64,000 nt of DNA from Euryarchaeota archaeon UBA462 (GCA_002506755.1 DAYD01000018.1:47849-111848), one strand, 5' to 3'. Numbered from the stretch's first letter, positions 51,770 through 61,442 are shown. Program-made: numbers and translations. Notes: generated by a model from the sequence alone, not told the origin.

Positions 51770-53353
51770 CTAGTGTCTAAAAAGTCTGATACCAGTAAAT
51801 ATCATTTCGATTCCATACTCGTTGGCGGCGTCAATCACCTCTTTGTCCCGAATTGAGCCGCCGGGTTGAACAATGCTTCTTATTCCGATTTGTTTTGATT
51901 TTTCGACACCGTCTTTGAATGGAAAGAAAGCGTCAGAGATTAGCATTGCGCCTTGCGCTCTTTCTCCGGCCCTTCTAGCAGCTATCCTAACAGCTTCGAT
52001 TCGGCTTGTTTGACCCGGGCCGACTCCTACTGTCGCCATTCCATTGTCAGTAGCTCTTACGATTACAATGGCGTTTGACTGGACCTCAGATATGACAATC
52101 GACCCGAATTTAGCGAGGCTAATCCCGCCTTCACTCAACTTTAGATTTGTAACGCATTCCAAGGAATCCCATTCTATAGGAGGTAGACCTTGGGATTGGG
52201 CAAGCCAACCACCCTCTACTTGCCGTATAGCCGGTTCTGTTCTGTATTCTCCCATTGGCGAGAGAGAAAGGATTCTTCGATTCGTTTTCCTTGATAGTAT
52301 ATCGAGTGCTTCTGGTTCATAACCGGGTGCAATAATGCATTCGAAAAAGTGATTTCCTATTTTTTCAGCAGTTTTGATTTGCACGACACTATTTAGAGCG
52401 ATCACACAACCAAAGGCGCTCTCTGGATCGCATTCTAGGGCGCTCTCCCATGCTGATTGCTGACTAATGTCCACCGATGCCCCGCACGGATTGGTATGTT
52501 TGATGATCACGCACGAGTGGGGGTGGTGGTCTGTAGAATCGGATAGTGCCCTAGATAGCCTCAAAGCAGCATCTAGATCGAGATAGTTGTTGTAGGACAG
52601 GGGCTTTCCACAATGTTGAATGGCGGCTGACAGCCCATGAGAGGTGCCAAAATCTGAGTAAAAGGCCGCATTCTGATGTGGATTTTCACCGTATCGCAAG
52701 GGTTTACTGGCGTAAGAGGAAAAATTGAGACTGCCAGGAACCGCATAGTCGTAAAATCTGGCTTCTAGCTCATTGGACACAGAGTTATCATAGGCTGCAG
52801 TAGTTCGAAATGCATCTAGAGCTAGTGACCTCCTCATTTCCAAATCGACCCCTTCAGGTAGGCCATCAGAGTTTGAGAGTGCCTCCAGTATTGAGTCATA
52901 CTGTGTTGGACTGGTTGCGACTATTACATCGATGTGATTCTTTGCCGCAGAACGTACCATCGTCGGGCCTCCAATATCAATCATCTCGATAATTTCCTCG
53001 TCAGAGACCGGTGGCTCCTGAGATGCTGTTTCCTGAAAAGGGTACAAGTTCACACAAACTAAGTCAATTGTCTTGTAGCCCAATTCTGAGATCTTCAAGA
53101 CATCCTCTTTGGAACCCCTTCTTGCGAGAATACCCCCATGAACAGCAGGATGAAGGGTCTTTACTCTGCCATCAAAGATTTCCGGGTGTTCTGTCACCTC
53201 CGATACGTCGATGACTTCTATTCCTGATTCCCTTAATTTTGAGGCTGTTCCTCCTGTGGAGATTATTTCCCAACCCATATTTTGGAGAGCCCTTGAAAAC
53301 TCTGATACTTTGGACTTGTCCCAGACGCTTATGAGTGCTCGGGGATGTTCCAT
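51770..53353 (-). CDS. purH: Bifunctional AICAR formyltransferase / IMP cyclohydrolase
   Basis: PurH does the last two steps of IMP synthesis. The N-terminal MGS-like IMP cyclohydrolase domain starts RALISVWDKSKVSEFSRAL and includes STGGTASKL and DGRVKTLHP. The C-terminal transformylase has LRYGENPHQNAA, IKHTNPCGAS and SDAFFPFKDGVE, with IRSIVQPGGSIRD. The 527 residues give the full bifunctional form. ATG at 53353. It lies with purN in the same 5-kb stretch. Confidence 0.97.
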   Translation of the reverse strand: MEHPRALISVWDKSKVSEFSRALQNMGWEIISTGGTASKLRESGIEVIDVSEVTEHPEIFDGRVKTLHPAVHGGILARRGSKEDVLKISELGYKTIDLVCVNLYPFQETASQEPPVSDEEIIEMIDIGGPTMVRSAAKNHIDVIVATSPTQYDSILEALSNSDGLPEGVDLEMRRSLALDAFRTTAAYDNSVSNELEARFYDYAVPGSLNFSSYASKPLRYGENPHQNAAFYSDFGTSHGLSAAIQHCGKPLSYNNYLDLDAALRLSRALSDSTDHHPHSCVIIKHTNPCGASVDISQQSAWESALECDPESAFGCVIALNSVVQIKTAEKIGNHFFECIIAPGYEPEALDILSRKTNRRILSLSPMGEYRTEPAIRQVEGGWLAQSQGLPPIEWDSLECVTNLKLSEGGISLAKFGSIVISEVQSNAIVIVRATDNGMATVGVGPGQTSRIEAVRIAARRAGERAQGAMLISDAFFPFKDGVEKSKQIGIRSIVQPGGSIRDKEVIDAANEYGIEMIFTGIRLFRH

Positions 53354-53394
53354 GTTAATGCGTGAGTGGGGGAGGCTTGAAGTTTCGTGGTAGA

Positions 53395-54960
53395 CTAATT
53401 TCCTCTTGAGGAAATGACTTGATCTATCCTAAGCATACCCATTGCGGTCTCAGTGGCTGACTCTAGCGAGTTTATGATAACTGATCTTGGGTGCCATACC
53501 CCTTGAACCTCCCAAGCATCTCCATTGGAAGATATTCCCCAAGGAGAGTCAGATGTAGATTTAGCTCTAAGTTCTAGAACTCTATCTAAAGGATCGCCTC
53601 CTCCATTTTCTGCTAGAGTCGAGGGGATTGTCTCCAGGGCCCGAGAAAATGCCTCCATAGCTAGTCTCTCTTTCCCCCCCTTCGTCTCGGCAGCATTCCT
53701 GACTGCATTGGCCATTCTGCTATGAATTGCTCCTGCACCTATCAGAACCTGTTCGTTTAAGGCCAGAGATGTGGCTCTCAAGGAATCGTAAAGCCCTCGA
53801 ATAACTTCCTCGGTCGCAGTCTGTCCGGCACCCCCAATCTCAATCGTGAGAATTCCTGGCGATGGGCACTCCTCTATCCTAAAGATGTCTTCAACCTCAT
53901 CCGTATCCTGCATTCTTTCCCAAAATACTCTTCCCGCAAAACCGAGATCGCCCTCTTCTAAATCCAGAACTGTGTCCACAACTCTTGATCCAGTTGCCTC
54001 TGAAGCGTTCCTAATTTCGCTGGTATCCAGATTTCCTATTGCAAGTATTCCAGAATCGGTCAACATGTGGATTATGTCTTTATCAATATCTCCAGAACAA
54101 AGTAAGACCTTGGCTCCAGAGTTAAAAATTGATTGAAAAATCGTATTTTTACGAGACTTTTCAACCTCGACAAAGGAGTCTAAATCCTCCGCCTTGGTTA
54201 TCTTCAGCTCTGTACCCCGGGTAAGCTCTTTGATTTTCACATCTCCATCGAGACAAGCTACTCTGGCGCCTTCAATATGATTTGGAAAATCGTTCATCAT
54301 CACTCTTTTCTTTAGTATAACTCCTTGGACTAGTCTGGAGTCCCTAATGGATCCTGTTCCTGTCTTGAACATGGATACATGTTCAGCTCTAGCCTCACCT
54401 CTATTTTCATGAATAGTTGAGAGAGCTTCTACTATCATGTTTGGGAAGATTCTGATAGCTCCTTCTGCGACCTTGCCGCTAAGTGCGGTTTCTGACACAC
54501 TAAGGAGATGCGCTTGCTCTGTTTCTATCGAGTCGCGAAGAATCTGTTCCTTTGAAACCTCAAAGGAAGTAGAGTAGCCGTCAACCAAAGTGAGAGGGTG
54601 AAGCCCCTTCCTCAGTAATCCATTTGCTTCGATAAGGAGTGCTCCACAGAGAAGCATTGTAGTTGTCACTCCGTCCCCACAGGCCTCCTCCTGAGATTCA
54701 GCCATGGATACCATCATTTTTGCAGCTGGGTGTTTGACCAGAAGCTCTGCTACTATCTTAGCACCATCGTTGGTAACTGATGTCGTGCCGTCTGTCTTGA
54801 ACATCATCTTGTCTAGCCCCCTAGGACCAAATGTTGGTTTGAGTAAATCTGAGAACACTCTTGCCGCTACTATTAGTTTCTCCTGAACCTCATTTCCACT
54901 CGTCACCTCGGTACTCTCTGGGGTGATTACAACTTCTGGCCTATCTGACCCCTCGCTCAT
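53395..54960 (-). CDS. thsA: Thermosome subunit (group II chaperonin)
   Basis: Thermosome subunits form the archaeal double-ring chaperonin that folds proteins with ATP. The sequence has LLKPTFGPRGLDKMM, the nucleotide loop TNDGAKIVAEL, GDGVTTTMLLCG and the terminal GGGDPLD, characteristic of TCP-1/cpn60. At about 521 residues from ATG 54960 it is normal in length. The methionine- and glycine-rich tail common in thermosomes is absent (ending VISSRGN). A TTG at 54975 is the longer start. Confidence 0.96.
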   Translation of the reverse strand: MSEGSDRPEVVITPESTEVTSGNEVQEKLIVAARVFSDLLKPTFGPRGLDKMMFKTDGTTSVTNDGAKIVAELLVKHPAAKMMVSMAESQEEACGDGVTTTMLLCGALLIEANGLLRKGLHPLTLVDGYSTSFEVSKEQILRDSIETEQAHLLSVSETALSGKVAEGAIRIFPNMIVEALSTIHENRGEARAEHVSMFKTGTGSIRDSRLVQGVILKKRVMMNDFPNHIEGARVACLDGDVKIKELTRGTELKITKAEDLDSFVEVEKSRKNTIFQSIFNSGAKVLLCSGDIDKDIIHMLTDSGILAIGNLDTSEIRNASEATGSRVVDTVLDLEEGDLGFAGRVFWERMQDTDEVEDIFRIEECPSPGILTIEIGGAGQTATEEVIRGLYDSLRATSLALNEQVLIGAGAIHSRMANAVRNAAETKGGKERLAMEAFSRALETIPSTLAENGGGDPLDRVLELRAKSTSDSPWGISSNGDAWEVQGVWHPRSVIINSLESATETAMGMLRIDQVISSRGN

Positions 54961-55069
54961 GTTTCCACTGGACAAGCAATAGTGACATAATTGCTTTGAG
55001 CTTGTAATTCAATTGTTTTCTCCCCGCTCACGGGCGAATGTCTATGATATATTGCGAGAGCCAGAAACC

Positions 55070-56023
55070 ATGAAGAGGGGTTGGTTTTTCTCTATTAATT
55101 TCTCATTATTGGTTTTGTTATGCGCAATAACCCCAACTGTTTCGGCTCAATTCACAATCCCTCCTGAAGTAGAATTAGATTGTGATGACGATCTTGAGCC
55201 CATTGAAGTTAGCCCTGGTTCGAGCAAAATTACGATTGCGAATTGTATTGTATATAATCCAACCACTGGAGATGAGGAGGTTGAGTTAGATTATCAGTCT
55301 GAAGATCTAATTGTGTCGGGCCCAAGCAGCGTGACTGTGAGTGCATCTTCTGAAGAGAGTTTTGAAGTCACTCTGACTGCAGAGTCGGGAGCAAAAATTG
55401 GCGAGTATGAAGTCAACATGACAGCTACAGTCACCCAATGGAGCGGGATCCCTGTGGGTTTCTTGGGAAGCTCGGATGAAGATCAGATAATCGCAACCGT
55501 TCTCCCGTTTACGATTTGCAACCTAAACGGTGCTGGTAATATCATAGTTGATTCAGGACAAGACGTGGTTCTTGATGTAAACTATGGTTGCGATAGCAAT
55601 GAAGAAAGCGTTCTTGAGGTTTCATTGCACCTATTGGAAAAGGGAAGCACACAAGAGCGTATGTGGCCATCTGGATTCAATGACATGAGCACTGAATCAT
55701 GCTCTGTTCAGAACCCGATGGGAACGGCCAATTGCCTGTTTCTTCTCACTACTCCTCCTAATTTACAAGAAAAGTGGGAAGGATGTCTGATTGTTGTGGA
55801 TGAGCAAACAGATCCCGGTTGGTCTTGTTCTAGCGACTTTGCTATATCACTTACGGTGAATGAAGAAGAAGTTCTTATCCCCTCTGTTGGAATTGAAATT
55901 AACGGTACAATATTTGAAGAATTAGGCGTTACGGAAGAAAACCAAGCCTACTATATTGCAGGTGGCTCTATTTTACTTGTCCTTGTCGTACTCTTGGTAA
56001 TGGTAGTACGGAGAAGGGGTTAG
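55070..56023 (+). CDS. Secreted beta-domain protein with C-terminal membrane anchor
   Basis: From ATG 55070 the product is 317 residues: a signal peptide (KRGWFFSINFSLLVLLCAIT, cleavage likely after VSA), an acidic beta-rich region with several cysteines (ELDCDDDLEP, IANCIVYNP, TICNLNGAG, NYGCDSNEE, SCSVQNP, NCLFLLTT) and a final membrane helix (GGSILLVLVVLLVMVV) followed by RRRG. The regular NxT/NxS sequences suggest N-glycosylation. No family name can be given. The cysteines point to disulfides outside the cell. Confidence 0.75.
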   Translation: MKRGWFFSINFSLLVLLCAITPTVSAQFTIPPEVELDCDDDLEPIEVSPGSSKITIANCIVYNPTTGDEEVELDYQSEDLIVSGPSSVTVSASSEESFEVTLTAESGAKIGEYEVNMTATVTQWSGIPVGFLGSSDEDQIIATVLPFTICNLNGAGNIIVDSGQDVVLDVNYGCDSNEESVLEVSLHLLEKGSTQERMWPSGFNDMSTESCSVQNPMGTANCLFLLTTPPNLQEKWEGCLIVVDEQTDPGWSCSSDFAISLTVNEEEVLIPSVGIEINGTIFEELGVTEENQAYYIAGGSILLVLVVLLVMVVRRRG

Positions 56024-56397
56024 CCAAGTATTGTAATCATCCACCTAAGTGAAATTGAGGAGGAGAGAGAGATTCCCAAGGAAGCTACTGGCTCAAACTC
56101 AAAAATGGAAGTATAGATATAAAACAGGATTATTGTAACTAACAACGTAGCTATCCCATCCCATGCGTGCTGCTTTTTTAATCCTGAATTGCTGATTATA
56201 TGTCTTCTTTCTTTCAGAGCCAGTATGGCCAAACCAGCTACTGCGAGCAGGATTAGGTGTCCGATTGCCCATCCTATTGAGGTTCCGAATACCGAAACAA
56301 GGCTATCCTGAAAGCTCCCAAGAAGTAGGGAGGCGATGTCGACCATGATGTCGGGCGGGGTTGGAGATTCTTGAAGTGTGCGAGTAGCCCTACTCAA
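56020..56397 (-). CDS. Small hypothetical membrane protein
   Basis: The 125-residue product has about three hydrophobic segments (GWAIGHLILLAVAGLAILAL, GIATLLVTIILFYIYTS, ASLGISLSSSISLRWMI). No family recognised. The frame starts with TTG at 56397, overlapping the methyltransferase stop by 4 bases; ATG 56346 is the alternative. Its 3' end overlaps the secreted protein gene by 4 bases. Confidence 0.5.
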   Translation of the reverse strand: MSRATRTLQESPTPPDIMVDIASLLLGSFQDSLVSVFGTSIGWAIGHLILLAVAGLAILALKERRHIISNSGLKKQHAWDGIATLLVTIILFYIYTSIFEFEPVASLGISLSSSISLRWMITILG

Positions 56398-56969
56398 TTC
56401 CTCTGGATAATGAATTGACTACCAATTATTTTTACTATTGAGGCCTTATTTTCCCTCACAAATTCTTCTACTGCTTCTTTGACTGGGACAGGGTGAAGAG
56501 AATCTTCAGATGGGAGGTAATAGTCGTCACCTGTCAGAAAGCCCTGTGGCTTTATTTTGGTCAGATAGAGCTCTAGATCAGCCTTCACCGAGTCATAATC
56601 ATGACCCCCGTCAATGTAAACCCAGTCAAAAAAGTCGTCAGGAAAGTCTGAGTGTGCTTCTTGTGAGGGTTTTCTGTGAAAGCTGACCTCGGCAAATTCT
56701 TCAAATCTACTTCTGACAGATTTGAAAATTGCATCCATCTCCGATTGATTTGATGCTTTGGCCCCCCCATACCATGTTTTTGGAAACGAAGGCTGGAAGC
56801 TCCAAGGATCGATAAGGTGCAGTTCTTTGGGTTTGGTGACCTCAAGGATTCTCTGAGAAAAGTCACCATTCCATACACCAATCTCAGCGCATCTTGATCC
56901 CTTTGGCATCCTCTTCAATAGTCTTTTTCTATGGTCGGTAATGAATGAAAAAAAACTATTCCTTGCCAT
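56394..56969 (-). CDS. SAM-dependent methyltransferase (Methyltransf_24-like)
   Basis: The core is a class I methyltransferase: GSRCAEIGVWNGDFSQ is motif I, LHLIDPWSF the acidic strand, and VYIDGGHDYDSVKADLELYL a motif common in O-methyltransferases of glycan and antibiotic clusters, with GDDYY at the metal-proximal strand. The ATG at 56969 is preferred over TTG 57008. It begins the sugar-modification island. Confidence 0.8.
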   Translation of the reverse strand: MARNSFFSFITDHRKRLLKRMPKGSRCAEIGVWNGDFSQRILEVTKPKELHLIDPWSFQPSFPKTWYGGAKASNQSEMDAIFKSVRSRFEEFAEVSFHRKPSQEAHSDFPDDFFDWVYIDGGHDYDSVKADLELYLTKIKPQGFLTGDDYYLPSEDSLHPVPVKEAVEEFVRENKASIVKIIGSQFIIQRN

Positions 56970-57132
56970 ACTAACAATCCCTGATAATCGATAATGGTTG
57001 AATCCCAAATATCAATTCTTTCATTATTCTTCAAATTCTATCTTCTGATTATTCGAGCAGGTATTTTCTTAAAACTTCAGCATATCAGGAAATTGTGACA
57101 GTAGTGATGCAATCACCTAATGGAAGATAACT

Positions 57133-57882
57133 ATGCTTGGAGGGATTTTGAAGAGGTTCATTCGCCCTTTGCGGTTGTTTTCTTCTAACTTTGTATCTCT
57201 GGTAGACGAAAATTCGATTGTCAGAAAGGCATCATGGATTCTTGCGGCTGAGAAGGTTGAGGGGGACTATCTTGAGTTTGGTGTATATCGAGGAAGATCG
57301 ATAATCAAAGCCCATAGAGAGATGGAGGAGGTCTATCGAGAGCATATGGAAGAAAGTGGAGGAAGATCATCCGAAGCAACTGAAGAAATTAAGAGGATTT
57401 GGTCTGAGATGAGGTTCTTTGCTTTCGACTCCTTCCAGGGTCTCCCTAAGATAGACGGGTTAGACGCTCTTGGAAGTGACTTCGAAGAGGGGGGGTGGTC
57501 AAGTAACGAGGAAAATTTCAGGATTAACTTGACGAAATCCCGATTTCCGATGGAAAAACTGGTCGTTGTTCCAGGATGGTTTGAAGAGAGTTGTACGGAA
57601 AAAATCAAGCAAGAGAACAGTTTGAAAAGGGCTGCAATTATACACATAGATTGCGATTTATATTCTTCTACCAAAACAGTTCTCGGCTTTGTTGAGAGTC
57701 TTCTAGTAGATGGGACTGTGATTATATTCGATGATTGGTATAATTTCAAAGCAAACCCTAGCCTTGGAGAGCAAAAAGCATTCAGTGAGTGGTCAGAAAA
57801 GCTCAGCGACTGGGTATTCGTGCAGTACCAAAAGGAGGGTCCGTGGAGAAATAGCTTCATTGCCTCATACCAGGGAAATTAG
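57133..57882 (+). CDS. TylF/macrocin O-methyltransferase family protein
   Basis: The protein has the MacrocinOMT pattern: LEFGVYRGRSIIKAH, FFAFDSFQGLPKIDGLD, EEGGWSSNEENFRINL, then IHIDCDLYSSTKTVLGFV and VIIFDDWYNF, where the aspartates bind metal. Such enzymes methylate sugar hydroxyls in natural products and in cell-surface glycans. The 249-residue length is typical. ATG at 57133 in an AT-rich region. Confidence 0.88.
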   Translation: MLGGILKRFIRPLRLFSSNFVSLVDENSIVRKASWILAAEKVEGDYLEFGVYRGRSIIKAHREMEEVYREHMEESGGRSSEATEEIKRIWSEMRFFAFDSFQGLPKIDGLDALGSDFEEGGWSSNEENFRINLTKSRFPMEKLVVVPGWFEESCTEKIKQENSLKRAAIIHIDCDLYSSTKTVLGFVESLLVDGTVIIFDDWYNFKANPSLGEQKAFSEWSEKLSDWVFVQYQKEGPWRNSFIASYQGN

Positions 57883-57922
57883 TTAACGCGACACTAATTA
57901 CTAACTTACTTGTGCGGATAAT

Positions 57923-58756
57923 GTGAGGTCAGAAATTGATGTGGTAATTCCGACCTTCAGACGCCCGGAGGCCCTAGCATCTTGTCTGAAGTCACTAGAG
58001 GAACAAACATTGGCTCCAGCGTCTGTAGAGGTAGTCGACGATTCAGAGACCGATTACGGTCCTGGGATTTCCAGGAATATAGGTTGGAAGAAAGGTTCAG
58101 GAAAGTATGTTGCATTCATTGATGATGATTGCTTGGCAAACAAGGATTGGATTGAAAGTCTTCAAAAAGTATTCTCTGAGAATGATATCGGTGGAATAGA
58201 AGGAGGAATAACCACAACGAATAACAAGGGAGATATTATTGATTTCAATCCTCCAAATCGGTTCAAGTGGGATCGATTTAAAACCGCTAACATGGCTATT
58301 AGAAGGGACATACTAAATGAGATAGGTGGTTTTGATGAGCGGTACTTTCTACACAGAGAAGACACTGATATAGCATGGAGGGTAATAGACGCAGGATACA
58401 GAATGGTCTGGGTACCTGAATGCACTGTGCATCATCCAGAGCCTATAGGAATCCATGGTGCGATCTACGGAGCCTATCCGCGATCGGAACAACTTCTTTA
58501 CCACTGTAATCCTAAGAAATTTGTCGAAAGTGCTGCGAGCATGATTTCTAGAGAAAGTCTGACTAACGGATCTCTTAGGAGGCTTCAGAGAGAAATGCGT
58601 ACTCGGCAAGATCCTCCAGACGTTAAGCCACTTAGCCGGGTTCAATCTTGGGTTCTTTGGACTAAGGCATGGCTATTGGCATTTTTTTGGGCAATCAGAA
58701 AGGGAACTGTAGGTGATCCTAGTACGTCCAGTCTTTCAATAGGACATGGAAAATAG
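57923..58756 (+). CDS. Family 2 glycosyltransferase
   Basis: The GT-A fold is clear: DVVIPTFRRPEALASCL at the N-terminus, the metal-binding DDD segment VAFIDDDCL and the catalytic region GGFDERYFLHREDTDIAWRV. The product of 277 residues ends with a basic and aromatic segment that may touch the membrane (WVLWTKAWLLAFFWAI). The start is GTG at 57923. Likely involved in building a surface or lipid-linked glycan with its neighbours. Confidence 0.9.
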   Translation: MRSEIDVVIPTFRRPEALASCLKSLEEQTLAPASVEVVDDSETDYGPGISRNIGWKKGSGKYVAFIDDDCLANKDWIESLQKVFSENDIGGIEGGITTTNNKGDIIDFNPPNRFKWDRFKTANMAIRRDILNEIGGFDERYFLHREDTDIAWRVIDAGYRMVWVPECTVHHPEPIGIHGAIYGAYPRSEQLLYHCNPKKFVESAASMISRESLTNGSLRRLQREMRTRQDPPDVKPLSRVQSWVLWTKAWLLAFFWAIRKGTVGDPSTSSLSIGHGK

Positions 58757-58772
58757 ATACCATAACGATCTG

Positions 58773-59447
58773 TTACTTTTCGTACATGAATTCCCTGAAA
58801 TCAATCTCAAATTTCTTGTAAATGATTTCTTTAATGTCATCGTTCAGAAGAATTTCCTGCCCGGAATTTTGGGTCTTATTCAAAATTTTCAATTCATTGA
58901 AGCCATATCGCATACGAATTTCCTCATAATCATCTGGAAGATCCTCTATGCGGCCAATATGTTGCATCTTTGCCCCTCCGGAGTGAATAATGCTGTATTG
59001 GGTCTTGAAGTGTCTATCGCAAAGGAAATTTGGAATTTTAGAGGTTTTTCTAACGAAGTCCTCGAAAGAATCGTCATTTTTAAGGTATCCAAACAAGTAA
59101 TTCGAGTAAAGAAAGTCAGCTTCGTTTTCCATATTAAATTTATTTTTGTAACAGGAAATCATTCTACCATATGGATTCCTTACGTATGAGAAGGAGAAAT
59201 ATGATCTTTTATTTTTGGGCACTCTCTTTCGAGAGAACTCCCGAGTATGATAGTGAATTGACCTATCCTTTGGGAATTCTCCAAATATTGAGGTCTTGAT
59301 AGAAGAGCTGCCTGATTTTGCTACACTCGCGAATACGACTTTTGATTCATCGAGAATCAAGAAATCCGATGAGTCCAAATCCCCATGAATAATTACGTGA
59401 ATTATGTCCCTGATGAACTGGTAGATATTTCTGGGGCTTATTTTCAT
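58773..59447 (-). CDS. Sulfotransferase family 2-like protein
   Basis: The 224-residue protein has the PAPS 5'-phosphate loop VVFASVAKSGSSSIK and the 3'-phosphate motif SYVRNPYGRMISCY of carbohydrate sulfotransferases. It is strongly AT-rich (Lys, Ile and Phe-rich), unlike the archaellum block, suggesting recent acquisition. It would sulfate a sugar hydroxyl using PAPS. Confidence 0.8.
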   Translation of the reverse strand: MKISPRNIYQFIRDIIHVIIHGDLDSSDFLILDESKVVFASVAKSGSSSIKTSIFGEFPKDRSIHYHTREFSRKRVPKNKRSYFSFSYVRNPYGRMISCYKNKFNMENEADFLYSNYLFGYLKNDDSFEDFVRKTSKIPNFLCDRHFKTQYSIIHSGGAKMQHIGRIEDLPDDYEEIRMRYGFNELKILNKTQNSGQEILLNDDIKEIIYKKFEIDFREFMYEK

Positions 59448-59471
59448 GATTTCACCGAGATAAATATGGCC

Positions 59472-60413
59472 CTAGCTGATGATAGTAGATTCCGGGATTT
59501 GTTCCTCTAGATTTTCGAAGAACTCGATGTCTTGAATTAAGTTAGACCTGATCTTTTCGGTTGTTTCTTCGGGTATTTCCTGCTTTTCTGAAGGAACGTA
59601 CTTCCATCCTTTGGATCTTATTGGATCTAACAACGCCTTTCTCAGGCCTCTACTCGGCAGCACTAGCTTTGCCAAAGAAAATGCCCAGTTAGGAGGGCTT
59701 CTGAGGAATTGCCTAAATCTGGATTTAGACAATTCACCTCTGGGATTCTTTATATTCAAGTTTCTTGGCATTTTCATAGGATCAATTTCAAGCCATTCAC
59801 TAATACTATCCAGAACCATCCTTGGATTTGTTGCAATAGTACCTAGTGAGATCACTCTAACTCTATCCTGACCAAGTAAATCAATCCATTTCTTTACGTG
59901 TTTTGAATAGCGGGGGTACGTTAGAAATCCCCAAGTCTCTGGATCATTGGGGTCAGGGGACCAGTTCTTTCCATCCAGATTAGCAATTAAATCCTCAAAA
60001 GAACTATTGAAATGTATTGTTTTCTTCTGTTGATGGAACAGGCTGATCAGAAGATCGTAAGGATCTCTGATGGTGATAATCACTTTAGCATCGGGCATCA
60101 GTTCCTTGATAGTATCAAGGGCTCGTTTGGAATAGAGATGTTGCGGGGACTTGTCAATAACGAGTTTCTCGCCGCGATAGTAATCCATGTCCGCCTCATG
60201 GGGAAGAAAGAGAGTTCCCCTTGGCTTACTCATTTCATAAGGGCTGTCTACGACACCTCCCAATAGGAATCCGCTTTCTACGGCTCCGGAGTTGACTCTC
60301 TGCCACGGGTGATACACCTCGCTATGGTTTCTTAACCACAGTAGAAGAGATGTAGTCCCACTTTTGGGTGCCCCTACCAGAAGTAGGTTGGGAGCAGGTT
60401 CAATCGATCTCAT
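59472..60413 (-). CDS. Sulfotransferase domain protein
   Basis: PAPS-binding motifs are LLLVGAPKSGTTSLLLWL and VIITIRDPYDLLISLF, as in the heparan/glycan sulfotransferase family. The 313-residue length is normal. It is 24 bases from the preceding sulfotransferase and 42 bases after the next upstream one on the same strand, so the three form a transcription unit. Confidence 0.88.
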   Translation of the reverse strand: MRSIEPAPNLLLVGAPKSGTTSLLLWLRNHSEVYHPWQRVNSGAVESGFLLGGVVDSPYEMSKPRGTLFLPHEADMDYYRGEKLVIDKSPQHLYSKRALDTIKELMPDAKVIITIRDPYDLLISLFHQQKKTIHFNSSFEDLIANLDGKNWSPDPNDPETWGFLTYPRYSKHVKKWIDLLGQDRVRVISLGTIATNPRMVLDSISEWLEIDPMKMPRNLNIKNPRGELSKSRFRQFLRSPPNWAFSLAKLVLPSRGLRKALLDPIRSKGWKYVPSEKQEIPEETTEKIRSNLIQDIEFFENLEEQIPESTIIS

Positions 60414-60455
60414 TCTTTTAGGCGAGTTATTGTTTACTGATAAGTGCAGTTGGTG

Positions 60456-61367
60456 CTATTTTTCTGCTAGTTCGGAGATGGCTTTAATCCATTCATTGGT
60501 ACTGAAATTCGTTATTTTGCTGAATTTTTCGAGGTCTTTACAGATATCTTCCACACAGATGGAGTAGTGGAATCCGGAGAGTTTTTTGCGTTCGTTTGTC
60601 TTCCTTTTGCCACTTAGAATTGGCAGGGAGTAAATGTTGACATCTCTAGCCCTCAGATAATTGACTCCCGGAGCCTTGACAAAGTTAGGGACCAATGAGA
60701 AAATGGTCTTGATAAACTTCCCAAAAGGGGTGATTCGCCTCCTTCTCTTTGCGCTGTTCGAATGAGAAACCAAATCTATGGAGTACTCGTATCTTGGCAG
60801 GCCGAGAAATTTATCTATCTCTGCAAGCACTTCCTCGGGAGCTTGCCTTAGACGGTCACTATCAAAAATGAAAAAGTCCGATAGCTGAAAGTGTTCGAGC
60901 CATCTAATCATTGATTCTGCATAAAACGATTCTTGCTTAAGTCTGGCATCTGCCCAAGCAACTTCAAAATCACTCCAATCTACCCCCCATTTCTGATCCT
61001 CTCCTGTATCTGTGATCATACTCCAGTGGCTAAATGACCTACTCACCGGCTCCCTGAGAGACAGAATGAATTTTGGATTCTCAAACTTCTCCGAAATCCT
61101 CGCAGCGGAAATAGGACAAGAGAATGTGTGAATAGATGCATCAAGCTTCAGTCCAGCGCCTTTGAAATACTGAAAGTACTCAGACCAATTTGGTTCGAGT
61201 GTGGATCTTCTGAATGTCCCTTTGTGTGAGGTTATGATATTAGGTTCCTTAGGATCTGAAAGACAGATTTCAGGATTTTGAGATAATGTATTGGCAAGCC
61301 AAGTTGTTCCCGCCTTGGGTACCCCAATCAAGAAGGCGTGTGTATCAATTATCCTGTCCGAATCCAT
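60456..61367 (-). CDS. Sulfotransferase domain protein
   Basis: Motifs are FLIGVPKAGTTWLANTL for the PAPS 5'-phosphate loop and FILSLREPVSRSFSHW for the 3'-phosphate site. The 303-residue protein starts at ATG 61367 (MDSDRIIDTHAF), with TTG 61388 as longer option. It is first in the run of three sulfotransferases and is divergent from the kinase-like gene at 61443. Confidence 0.88.
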   Translation of the reverse strand: MDSDRIIDTHAFLIGVPKAGTTWLANTLSQNPEICLSDPKEPNIITSHKGTFRRSTLEPNWSEYFQYFKGAGLKLDASIHTFSCPISAARISEKFENPKFILSLREPVSRSFSHWSMITDTGEDQKWGVDWSDFEVAWADARLKQESFYAESMIRWLEHFQLSDFFIFDSDRLRQAPEEVLAEIDKFLGLPRYEYSIDLVSHSNSAKRRRRITPFGKFIKTIFSLVPNFVKAPGVNYLRARDVNIYSLPILSGKRKTNERKKLSGFHYSICVEDICKDLEKFSKITNFSTNEWIKAISELAEK

Positions 61368-61415
61368 GTGACGCGCAGGAGAAGGCAAGTTAAGTCCTAA
61401 CCGATGACGAGGGCG

Positions 61416-61421
61416 TATATA
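61416..61421 (+). promoter_or_regulatory. TATA box of the homoserine-kinase-like gene
   Basis: The sequence GTATATAGG holds TATATA centred about 25 bases before the ATG at 61443, the spacing for an archaeal TATA box with transcription starting at or next to the start codon (leaderless). Confidence 0.5.
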
Positions 61422-61442
61422 GGACAGAGTACGAGGTGAGCT

